Assembly: GCA_910588285.1 (NCBI GenBank)
Contig: CAJUQB010000089.1
Location: 1-19,100, forward strand
Direction of reading: 5' to 3'
Source: an uncultured Lachnospiraceae bacterium
GTDB taxonomy: Bacteria; Bacillota; Clostridia; Lachnospirales; Lachnospiraceae
Length of the DNA: 19,100 nt
Positions 5,787 to 12,823 of this stretch are shown piece after piece. Below the pieces are notes generated by a model that saw nothing but the letters and a program-made list of their open reading frames with translations, ran no database searches and was not told where the DNA came from. Positions within the stretch are counted from its first letter, which is position 1. Each line of letters begins with the position of its first letter. The position numbers were made by a program, and so were the translations under genes.

Positions 5787-6680
5787 ATGAAGAAAATGAA
5801 TAATGAAAAGGCATGGGCCATTGGCGCCCATTTGGTAATGATCCTTCTTTCCCTGCTGGCATTGGCGCCCTTTGTGCTTCTTGTGATCGGTTCCTTTACG
5901 GAGAATGACTGGGCCACTGCGAATGGGTTTTCTTACCTGCCCGGGGAATGGAGCATTGCGGCCTATCAGTACATAGCGGGAAGCCTGGGAACCATTGGGA
6001 AGGCCTATATTATGACAATCGTCGTTACCGGAATCGGCACCCTGGGGGCGATCCTTGTGACAACCACCTTTGCCTACATGCTTTCCTATACCCAGCTGCC
6101 GGGGATCAAGCTCTTAAATTTTCTGACGGTGTTTACCATGCTGTTTTCCGGGGGGATTGTAGCCAGCTTTTATGTGTGGGTCAATGTATTCCATGTGAGA
6201 GACACCATCTGGGGCCTGGTGCTGCCAAATCTGTTTCTAAATGCCTTTAATGTGATTCTGGTGAAGAATTATTATCTCACCAGTGTGCCGGATTCCCTGA
6301 TTGAGGCGGCCAGGATTGACGGGTCAGGGGAATTTCGGATTTTTGCCAGGATTGTGTTCCCACTGTCTACGCCCATCATTGCTACGATCGGGCTGATGAC
6401 CGGCATCATGTACTGGAACGATTGGACCAACGGCCTTTATTATCTGACCGCCCGGGGAGGCAGCCAGTATTATACCATCCAGCTGGTACTGAACCAGATC
6501 AACCAAAGTATTTCATTCCTGGCCCAGAATTCCGGATCTGTGACCCAGGCGGCATCCCTGCCCACCACCACAGCCCGTATGGCCATTGCGGTGGTGGGAG
6601 TGATACCCATTCTTGTGGCCTATCCCTTCTTTCAGAAGTTTTTTGCCAAGGGTATCACCATGGGGGCAGTCAAGGGATAG
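5787..6680 (+). CDS. Sugar ABC transporter permease, YtcP/ThuG type
   Basis: A 297-residue inner-membrane permease of the carbohydrate CUT1 family, with about six membrane helices and an EAA loop, EAARIDGSGEFRIFARIVFP, near residues 172-191. ATG 5787 follows AAAGGAGG by a good distance. It would form the heterodimeric channel with the LplB-type permease encoded just upstream, receiving sugar from the lipoprotein encoded at 6778. Confidence 0.92.
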   Translation: MKKMNNEKAWAIGAHLVMILLSLLALAPFVLLVIGSFTENDWATANGFSYLPGEWSIAAYQYIAGSLGTIGKAYIMTIVVTGIGTLGAILVTTTFAYMLSYTQLPGIKLLNFLTVFTMLFSGGIVASFYVWVNVFHVRDTIWGLVLPNLFLNAFNVILVKNYYLTSVPDSLIEAARIDGSGEFRIFARIVFPLSTPIIATIGLMTGIMYWNDWTNGLYYLTARGGSQYYTIQLVLNQINQSISFLAQNSGSVTQAASLPTTTARMAIAVVGVIPILVAYPFFQKFFAKGITMGAVKG

Positions 6681-6697
6681 GCTACGAGTTCATACAA

Positions 6698-6743
6698 ATA
6701 AAACCGCCATGGCGATTTTATAAAAGGCCCGGCAGAACCGGGC
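6698..6743 (+). other. Two intercistronic stem-loops before the binding-protein gene
   Basis: Two stems lie between the permease and lipoprotein genes. The first is AAAA-CGCCATGGCG-TTTT-like (palindrome 6705-6714, then a short T-run). The second is GCCCGG (6727-6732) with CCGGGC (6738-6743) around CAGAA. Such structures commonly set the higher expression of binding proteins by partial termination or mRNA protection; which one applies here is inference. Confidence 0.45.
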
Positions 6744-6777
6744 AAAAAATAATAATTTAACATGGAGGAAACCAACT

Positions 6778-8343
6778 ATGATGAAAAAAGTAACAGCAGC
6801 TTTTTTGGCAGCCGTAATGGTTATGGGACTGGCGGCCTGCGGAGGCGGAGACGGCTCTGCGCCGGCGGACAGCGGCAACCAGGACAATGCCGGGGAGCAA
6901 GAAAACGACGGAACAAAAGGCCAGGAGAATGCGGGAGAGGACAGGGAGGTATGGACCTGCACCATTCCATGGCCCAGCATTGATGAGAGCGGAGACCCGG
7001 CAGGGCTTACGGATGTAGAGGCAGCCATCAATGAGATTACGGTTCCCGAGATCGGCGTACAGGTGGAAATCGCGCCTATTTACTGCTATAACCTGAACCA
7101 GCAGCAGACCCTGGACGTGTCATCCGGCGGCGACCTGGATCTGATTCTATGTATGCTTGAGACCAATGCCAGCTACATCAAAAATGAGGCCATTATTCCC
7201 ATCACAGACCTGTACAATGAGTATGGGAAGAATATCCAGGCATTCCTTGGTGAGGCTGTCAATGCCGGCGCGGTAAAGAATGAGCTTTATACCGTGCCGG
7301 TGGCCGCTACCTTAGGGCAGAGCTATGGATTTATCATGAGAAGTGATCTGATGGAAAAATACGGATATTCCAAAGAGGATCAGTCCATGACCATTGAGGA
7401 GCTGACAGAGCTGTTTAAAAAGGTGAAGGAAGGGGAAGGGGAAGCCTTCTATCCGGTGGCTGGGCTTACGGACGTGATGATGTTTTTGAAGTATGACGAC
7501 CTGGGAGTTTCCCTGCGGACAGGGGGAATCCTTCTGGATGGAGATACGGATACTGTGGTCAATGTTTACGGCACCGACGAGTTTGCCAAGATGGCAAGCA
7601 CCATTTATGAGTGGGCTCAGGCCGGCTATCTGAATCCCGATGCCAGCATGGAGGATTCCCCGGCTACCCAGGTGGCGGCAGGTAATTTCGGAGGACAGTT
7701 CTCCAATACGTCTCCGGGGCAGGATGTCTGGGTAGGGAATACGGCCGGAAGCGATATGACCACTATCCATATTAAAGGGATGGAGAATTACTCCATAACC
7801 ACCATGCTTTCCAATATTTCCTGGGGAATCAGCGCCAACTGCGACAAGCCGGAGAAGGCCATGGAGCTCATCGACCTGATGTTTGGCAATAATAATTTCG
7901 GTACCATCATGACAGCAGGGCTGGAGGGGCAGACCTATGAGGTGATAGAGACAGATGCCAACGGGAATATGATCATTGATTTCCCGGAAGGGCTTGACAT
8001 GATGAGCGTTCCTTACTACAATCTGTTCGGCGTTTGGCCCAACAGCAAGGTGCAGTGGGCACCAAACGAGCTTGAGTTTTTTGAGGAAATGCCCAAATTC
8101 AATGCGGCTATGGAGTATTCACCGGCCTTTGGCTACACCTTTGATACCACTGGCTTTGAGAGTCAGCTTACAGCCCTGGATGCTGTCTGGGCCCAGTACC
8201 AGGCTACCATTCTCGGCGGGAAGCAGGATCCGGCCAGCGTGTTACCGGAGTTTTTGAAGGCCCTGGAGGATGCGGGGATCAACGATCTGATCGCAGCGAA
8301 CCAGGAGCAGTATAATGCCTGGAAGGCAGCAGCCGGAAATTAA
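6778..8343 (+). CDS. Extracellular sugar-binding lipoprotein of ABC transporter
   Basis: A 521-residue protein with an N-terminal lipoprotein signal peptide: KK, a hydrophobic stretch, and lipobox LAAC with the lipidated Cys at residue 21. A low-complexity Gly/Asp/Glu-rich linker (to about residue 58) follows, then the family 1 solute-binding fold. Length and context match LplA-type binding proteins. It captures the oligosaccharide outside the cell and delivers it to the two permeases. ATG 6778 (or 6781) follows GGAGG at 6764-6768. Neighbouring GH43 hydrolase and AraC regulator genes support a plant- or host-glycan role; the exact ligand is unknown. Confidence 0.9.
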   Translation: MMKKVTAAFLAAVMVMGLAACGGGDGSAPADSGNQDNAGEQENDGTKGQENAGEDREVWTCTIPWPSIDESGDPAGLTDVEAAINEITVPEIGVQVEIAPIYCYNLNQQQTLDVSSGGDLDLILCMLETNASYIKNEAIIPITDLYNEYGKNIQAFLGEAVNAGAVKNELYTVPVAATLGQSYGFIMRSDLMEKYGYSKEDQSMTIEELTELFKKVKEGEGEAFYPVAGLTDVMMFLKYDDLGVSLRTGGILLDGDTDTVVNVYGTDEFAKMASTIYEWAQAGYLNPDASMEDSPATQVAAGNFGGQFSNTSPGQDVWVGNTAGSDMTTIHIKGMENYSITTMLSNISWGISANCDKPEKAMELIDLMFGNNNFGTIMTAGLEGQTYEVIETDANGNMIIDFPEGLDMMSVPYYNLFGVWPNSKVQWAPNELEFFEEMPKFNAAMEYSPAFGYTFDTTGFESQLTALDAVWAQYQATILGGKQDPASVLPEFLKALEDAGINDLIAANQEQYNAWKAAAGN

Positions 8344-8356
8344 CAGCTATGAGGAG

Positions 8357-8390
8357 AGGCATGCCGCAAATGCGGCATGCCTTCTTTCTT
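8357..8390 (+). terminator. Terminator after the ABC transporter genes
   Basis: A 12-bp stem, AGGCATGCCGCA / TGCGGCATGCCT, with a minimal loop, is followed by a T-rich tail (TTCTTTCTT). It probably separates or attenuates expression of the downstream glycoside hydrolase. Confidence 0.8.
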
Positions 8391-8402
8391 AAGAGGAGCG
8401 AT

Positions 8403-8456
8403 ATGAAAATCACACAATTAAAAATTGGGACAGAGGAAGGAGAATCGTATGGATAA
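8403..8456 (+). CDS. 17-codon ORF overlapping the GH43 start
   Basis: ATG 8403 follows AAGAGGAGCG and reads MKITQLKIGTEEGESYG, ending in a TAA that overlaps the GH43 start codon region. The first residues resemble the N-terminus of several sugar-locus enzymes (MKITxxKI). It may be the leftover start of a deleted gene, or a leader that couples translation to the hydrolase. Evidence is thin. Confidence 0.3.
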   Translation: MKITQLKIGTEEGESYG

Positions 8457-9501
8457 GAGAAACGCATTTTATCCGGGCCAAGTATGGCTGGATACCAATG
8501 GAAACCGCATCCAGGCCCACGGGGGTTCAGTCATTACTGTGGATGGCGTATATTATTGGTATGGGGAAAATAAGGAGAAGACGGATGGGAAAAACGGGAT
8601 CTGGCACTGGGGGGTCCGGTGCTATTCCTCTACGGATCTGTATAACTGGGAAGATCAGGGTATTATTATTCCTCCGGAGCCGGAGGATAAGAATTCCTCC
8701 CTTCATCCGTCCGCCTGTATGGATCGGCCCCATATTATCTACAACAAGAGGACAAAAAAATATGTATGCTGGCTGAAGATTATGAATCAAGACCGCACAC
8801 AATCGGAGACCGTGCTGACGGCAGACCATATCCTGGGGCCCTATACCAAGATACGGGAAGGGCTGCGTCCCTTGGGGATGAGCGCCGGTGATTTTGATCT
8901 GGCTGTTGCGGAGGATGGGAAGGCCTACTACTATTTTGAACGGGTGCACAGCGAGACCATTTGCGCGGATCTGACGGAGGATTATACGGATGTGACAGGC
9001 TATTACAGTACCCACTTCCCCCATCACGAAGGCCCGCCCTATGTACGGGAGGCTACCGCCCATTTCTTCCGGAAGGGCAGGCATTACCTGCTTACCTCCG
9101 GGACAACTGGCTATCTGCCTAATCCTTCCGAAGTGGCGGTGGCGGATACCTGGCATGGGCCTTACCGGGTTCTGGGAGATCCCCATGTGGGGGATCCCTC
9201 CGGGACATCCTTCCATTCCCAGATTTCCTCTGTGTTCCAGGTGCCGGGGAAAAAGGATCTGTATATTGCCTGTGCGGATCGATGGCTCCCACAGGCAATG
9301 GACAAGGAATATGAAGTCTATCGGGAAATGTTCGAAATGGTTTTCAGCGGCCGGGAGGAGGGCTTTGATTTTTCCCGGATGGGGGAGCCGGTGGTGGAGA
9401 ATACCTCCCTTGCGGATTATGTGTGGCTGCCTCTGCGTTTTGACGGAGAGATGGTTTACATTGACTGGAGGGACTCCTGGAGCCTGGAGGAGTATGAATA
9501 A
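8449..9501 (+). CDS. Glycoside hydrolase, family 43-like five-bladed beta-propeller
   Basis: A 350-residue cytoplasmic-type protein with no signal peptide. The N-terminus carries WLDTNGNRIQAHGGSVI with D15 in the position of the GH43 catalytic base, followed by YYWYGENK. A later GDFDLAVAEDGKAYYYFE segment also fits the repeated propeller blades. GH43 enzymes act on arabinose-, xylose- or galactose-containing glycans; the AHGG..YYWYGE pattern is closest to the exo-galactanase-like subfamilies as I remember them, but the substrate is not settled. The start is ATG 8449, after GGAAGGAG, rather than the upstream TTG. Lying after the ABC operon, it likely trims the imported oligosaccharide. Confidence 0.8.
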   Translation: MDKRNAFYPGQVWLDTNGNRIQAHGGSVITVDGVYYWYGENKEKTDGKNGIWHWGVRCYSSTDLYNWEDQGIIIPPEPEDKNSSLHPSACMDRPHIIYNKRTKKYVCWLKIMNQDRTQSETVLTADHILGPYTKIREGLRPLGMSAGDFDLAVAEDGKAYYYFERVHSETICADLTEDYTDVTGYYSTHFPHHEGPPYVREATAHFFRKGRHYLLTSGTTGYLPNPSEVAVADTWHGPYRVLGDPHVGDPSGTSFHSQISSVFQVPGKKDLYIACADRWLPQAMDKEYEVYREMFEMVFSGREEGFDFSRMGEPVVENTSLADYVWLPLRFDGEMVYIDWRDSWSLEEYE

Positions 9502-9570
9502 GGAATAAGAATCAGGTATAAGAATTTTTCGGCGAGTGGTTGACATAGAATCTCAAGTTCGGAAAAAAGA

Positions 9571-9610
9571 CGGCTCAAAGCCTTTCATTGGGGGCTTTGA
9601 GCCGTTTTGT
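9571..9610 (+). terminator. Terminator after the glycoside hydrolase gene
   Basis: CGGCTCAAAGCC (9571-9582) pairs perfectly with GGCTTTGAGCCG (9593-9604), followed by TTTTGT. Stem extension on both sides is possible (AAGA/TTTT). It separates the sugar locus from the sigma-factor operon. Confidence 0.9.
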
Positions 9611-9612
9611 CT

Positions 9613-9650
9613 GCATACGTTATACCGGTCATTTTTCGCAGTGAAAAAAT
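9613..9650. repeat. Copy B of the dispersed 38-bp repeat
   Basis: This matches 657-694 with a single mismatch. Here it follows the GH43 terminator and precedes the palindrome and promoter region of the sigma-factor operon. No conserved flanks extend the similarity on either side. Confidence 0.75.
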
Positions 9651-9652
9651 CT

Positions 9653-9674
9653 ATTTGTAATAATAATTACAAAT
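9653..9674. promoter_or_regulatory. Palindrome upstream of the sigma-factor operon, putative operator
   Basis: ATTTGTAAT and ATTACAAAT form a perfect 9-bp inverted repeat around AATA. A possible -10 TATACT lies at 9704-9709 without a good -35, so the promoter is probably activator- or alternative-sigma-dependent. The size and symmetry suit a dimeric repressor such as those of the TetR, GntR or BlaI type; the binder is unknown. Confidence 0.5.
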
Positions 9675-9760
9675 CATCCGCACATCTCACCTCTCATATC
9701 CGTTATACTATATGGAGACAGAAGATGACACCGACACAGACAGGAAAGGAGGGGGACAGG

Positions 9761-10216
9761 GTGCAGCCGGACCTGGAAGAACAATATGACAAAATCTACC
9801 GATACTGCTATTACAGGCTGAAGGACGCCCACCTGGCGGAGGACCTTACCCAGGAAACCTTCCTCCGCTGCCTGGAGAGCGATAGCTATGCCGATGCAGA
9901 GCAGCCCCTGGCCTTCCTGTACACAGTGGCCAGGAATCTTTGCGTGGATGAATTCCGCAAAAAGAAGCCTCAGGAGCTGCCAGAGGGGCTGCAGGGAGAA
10001 GCCACGGAAGAACGCCTTGTGGGGGAAATCACGCTTCGCATGGCGCTGGAGGAGCTGACAGACAGGGAACGGGAGCTGGTGCTGCTGCGCTATGTGAACG
10101 AGGTGCCGGCGGCAGCACTGGCGAAGCTGTATGGGGTATCCAGGTTCTCTCTGTACCGGGAGACCAAGGGGATTTTGAAGAAGCTGGAAAGGAGGATTTC
10201 AGATGAAAGGCCGTAA
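9761..10216 (+). CDS. ECF-like RNA polymerase sigma factor
   Basis: A 151-residue sigma-70 family protein. Region 2 covers about residues 1-65 (EQYDKIYRYCYYRLKD, AEDLTQETFLRCL, FLYTVARNLCVDEFRKK). Region 4 covers about 90-150 (LTDRERELVLLRYVNEVPAA, then a helix-turn-helix ending at RETKGILKKLERRI). There is no region 1 or 3, as in ECF factors. I prefer GTG 9761, which has AAGGAGG (9746-9752) eight bases ahead; ATG 9725 (163 residues) is possible, but its GGAG would fall at the transcript start. The gene overlaps the next by 14 bases, forming one operon with a membrane protein and an ABC exporter that it may control. Confidence 0.85.
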   Translation: MQPDLEEQYDKIYRYCYYRLKDAHLAEDLTQETFLRCLESDSYADAEQPLAFLYTVARNLCVDEFRKKKPQELPEGLQGEATEERLVGEITLRMALEELTDRERELVLLRYVNEVPAAALAKLYGVSRFSLYRETKGILKKLERRISDERP

Positions 10217-10913
10217 AGAAAAAGAACTGATCCAAAAGCTGGGGCAGATGTTTGAGGCGCCGCCGCCAAAGGGGAAGGAGGCTTTTTTGCGAAGCCAAAG
10301 GCCTCCCAAGTTGCATTTGGGGCATTTGCTGGCAGTACAGCTTACCTATCTGCCCAAATGGGTGTGGCTGCTGTTTAGCGGGGGATTCCTGGCGGTTCTG
10401 TATGCGGGGAGATCCCTGCAGATGGATATGCTTTGGATTGCCGGTGCGCTGGTCCCTTTTTTGGTACTGGTTTCTGTCACGGAAAGCTTTCGCTCCATGG
10501 CCTGTGGGATGGAGGAGCTGGAAATGGCAGCGCGGTTTTCCCTGTCCGGGATTCTGCTGGCTCGAATGGGCATTCTGGGACTGGGAAATCTGGCCTGGAT
10601 GCTGGGGGTTGCAGCCCTGGTGGAGGGCAGACTGCCCGGGAATGTCCTGTTTTTAATGGCGCCCTATCTGCTGACAGATTTTGGCTGCCTGATGGTGGTG
10701 CGCAGACTGAAAGGAAGGGATGGGCTGTATGCCTGCGGAGGGGTTGCGGCGGCTGTATGCTGCATAGAGCTTACGCTGTCGGCAAATTTTGCCTGGATCT
10801 GGGAGGCGCGGTATCTGGGGTGGTGGCTGGCTGCTGTAGGAGTGCTTCTTTTCGGAAATCTATGGCAGGGCTTTTGGGCAATGTATAAAACGGAGGAATA
10901 TGTATGGAATTGA
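10203..10913 (+). CDS. Polytopic membrane protein of unknown function, candidate anti-sigma
   Basis: A 236-residue protein with a basic, cytoplasmic-looking N-terminus of about 50 residues (MKGRKEKELIQKLGQMFEAP...) followed by roughly six hydrophobic segments. I recognise no family. It overlaps the sigma gene by 14 bases and the ATPase gene by 10, so the three are translationally coupled. Position directly after an ECF sigma gene, together with a soluble N-terminus attached to membrane helices, suggests a membrane anti-sigma role; alternatively it is an extra membrane subunit of the ABC exporter. Both ideas are inference. Confidence 0.7.
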   Translation: MKGRKEKELIQKLGQMFEAPPPKGKEAFLRSQRPPKLHLGHLLAVQLTYLPKWVWLLFSGGFLAVLYAGRSLQMDMLWIAGALVPFLVLVSVTESFRSMACGMEELEMAARFSLSGILLARMGILGLGNLAWMLGVAALVEGRLPGNVLFLMAPYLLTDFGCLMVVRRLKGRDGLYACGGVAAAVCCIELTLSANFAWIWEARYLGWWLAAVGVLLFGNLWQGFWAMYKTEEYVWN

Positions 10914-11617
10914 GAGTTGACCGACTGACAAAGCAATATAAGAACCGGATTGCAGTGGACCGGATTTCCCTGCGCTGTAAGGAGGGGGTCTACGGTCTGC
11001 TGGGTGCAAACGGAGCGGGAAAAACTACCCTGATGCGGATGCTTTGCGGGATCCTGACGCCAACGGGGGGAAGCGTAACCCTTGACGGAATGGATGTTGC
11101 CACCGAAGAGTATCGGGCACAGCTTGGCTACCTGCCGCAGGATTTTGGCTATTATCCCAATTTTAAAGGGGAGGATTTTCTGCTGTACATGGGAGCCCTG
11201 AAGGGGCTGAGCAAAAGGCAGGCAGGCACACGGAGCCGGGAGCTGCTGAAGCTGGTGTCTCTGGAGGAGGCTGCCAGAAGTAAAATCAAGACCTATTCCG
11301 GAGGAATGAAGCAGCGTCTGGGGATTGCCCAGGCACTGCTGAACCATCCCAGGGTGTTGATTTTAGACGAGCCTACCGCAGGGCTGGACCCAAAGGAGCG
11401 GGTGCGGTTTCGGGATCTGATCGCCGAGCTTGGCAAAGACAACATTGTGATCCTGTCCACTCATATTGTGTCGGATGTGGAGCATATAGCTGACACTATT
11501 TTGATGATGAAGGAGGGGCAGCTGATATTCCAGGGAGCAAGGGATGAGATCACAGAGGATCTGGAAGCATTTTATTTGAAGGAATTCGAGGAGGGGGATA
11601 AGAATGGGGCAGTTTAG
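10904..11617 (+). CDS. ABC transporter ATP-binding protein
   Basis: A 237-residue nucleotide-binding subunit with Walker A GANGAGKTT at residues 34-42, a Q-loop in GYLPQDFGYYP, signature YSGGMKQRLGIA, Walker B with D-loop RVLILDEPTAGLD, and an H-loop LSTHIVSDVE. The short form and sequence fit the drug/bacteriocin or Na+ exporter class (CcmA-like) that partners ABC-2 permeases. ATG 10904 follows GGAGG inside the preceding gene. It overlaps the permease gene by 14 bases. The substrate is unknown. Confidence 0.93.
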   Translation: MELRVDRLTKQYKNRIAVDRISLRCKEGVYGLLGANGAGKTTLMRMLCGILTPTGGSVTLDGMDVATEEYRAQLGYLPQDFGYYPNFKGEDFLLYMGALKGLSKRQAGTRSRELLKLVSLEEAARSKIKTYSGGMKQRLGIAQALLNHPRVLILDEPTAGLDPKERVRFRDLIAELGKDNIVILSTHIVSDVEHIADTILMMKEGQLIFQGARDEITEDLEAFYLKEFEEGDKNGAV

Positions 11618-12806
11618 GACATTGTTACGGTATGAATTTTGCAAAATATTAAAGCGCAGGAGCACCTGGCTGACCCTTGTGCTGCTGTCAGCCCTTGTTC
11701 TGGTCATGGATGCAGGCTGCCTGTTTGGGGCAACCTATGTGGACGGAGTGCTCATAGAAACCCATGCCCAGCAGATTCAGAGCAATCGGGCCAATGGGAA
11801 GGCTCTGTCCGGGCGCCTTATGGATGATGAGCTGCTGCTGGAAATGCAGGAGGCGCGGAAGCATTTTGTCATGGAGAATACTTCGGAGGATGCGTTTCGG
11901 GAGGAGTATGCCAAATATATCAAGGCCTACGAAGTAATCCGAAATGCGGCATTATCCTTTGGAGCTGAGCCCAACGAAACGGATGAGGCGGGATTGTACC
12001 AGGCCAGGCAGGAGCTTCTGGAACAGCAATGGAGTGAGTATCAGCTAAAAGATGCAGAGGTGGCTTACTGGCAGGAGCAGGAAGGGCGGCTGGAGCAGCC
12101 CTATGTGTATCAGTATGGGGACGGATGGCAGAGGCTGATGGCCTACGATTTATATATGCTGGGGATTATGGTGGCATTTTTTGCCTCTATCTGCATGACC
12201 GGGGTATTCTATGAAGAGCACAGCCGGAAAACAGATCAGCTGATCCTGTGCAGCAGGCTGGGAAGGAAGCAGCTGTACCTGGCGAAGCTGTGTGCCGGCA
12301 CCCTGTTCAGCCTGTGCGCCGGAATTGTGCTGCTCCTTGAGTCTGTGATCTGGGAGCTCAGTATTTTTGGGCCGGAGGGCTTCTCTGGCATGGTTCAGCT
12401 CCTTGCATCCAGGTATTCCCTGCCGCTGACACTGGGAGAAATGTTTCTGATTATGATGGGACTGTTTCTTCTGATTACTGTTCTTTGGGGCATTGTGGCC
12501 ATGGTACTGTCAGAGGCAGTCCACAGCCAGGTGGGGGCTATGGCCGGAGTAATTACTCTGACGGTGCTGCAGCGGCTGCTGCCCATCCCCCTGTCCCTGC
12601 GTGGGCTTTCCCAGCTGTGGAATTACCTTCCGGCCAACCTGTTAAGCCTGGAGCATCAAGGTGTTTTTGACCCCAGGCTGGTCTCCTTTGGGGGGATCAG
12701 GCTCACCATCTGGCAGCTGGCCCCCGGAGTCTATGTGGCCACGATCCTGATTCTCGTCCTGGCGGGCAGGCGGGTTTACTGCAGATATCAGGTACAGGGA
12801 AGATAG
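11604..12806 (+). CDS. ABC-2 type transporter permease
   Basis: A 400-residue membrane protein. There is one N-terminal helix after a basic start (LLRYEFCKILKRRSTWLTLV), a large extracytoplasmic loop (roughly residues 40-175) rich in Glu, Gln and Lys, then about five C-terminal helices. This one-plus-five layout with a big first loop is typical of ABC-2 permeases in bacitracin/lantibiotic-type and Nos-like exporters. It is the membrane half for the ATPase encoded just upstream. The stop is only 17 bases from the convergent P-type ATPase stop, and no terminator is visible between them, so the two transcripts may overlap. Confidence 0.88.
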   Translation: MGQFRTLLRYEFCKILKRRSTWLTLVLLSALVLVMDAGCLFGATYVDGVLIETHAQQIQSNRANGKALSGRLMDDELLLEMQEARKHFVMENTSEDAFREEYAKYIKAYEVIRNAALSFGAEPNETDEAGLYQARQELLEQQWSEYQLKDAEVAYWQEQEGRLEQPYVYQYGDGWQRLMAYDLYMLGIMVAFFASICMTGVFYEEHSRKTDQLILCSRLGRKQLYLAKLCAGTLFSLCAGIVLLLESVIWELSIFGPEGFSGMVQLLASRYSLPLTLGEMFLIMMGLFLLITVLWGIVAMVLSEAVHSQVGAMAGVITLTVLQRLLPIPLSLRGLSQLWNYLPANLLSLEHQGVFDPRLVSFGGIRLTIWQLAPGVYVATILILVLAGRRVYCRYQVQGR

Positions 12807-12823
12807 AAGCCTGCATCTTCGCC

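Noticed and set aside
8527..9546. A 339-codon minus-strand frame over the GH43 gene
   Set aside because: The plus-strand frame has glycoside hydrolase motifs, a ribosome site and an operon setting; the minus frame has none.
9540..9565. TTGACA as a -35 box before the sigma operon
   Set aside because: No -10 at a workable distance, and a strong terminator lies directly downstream.
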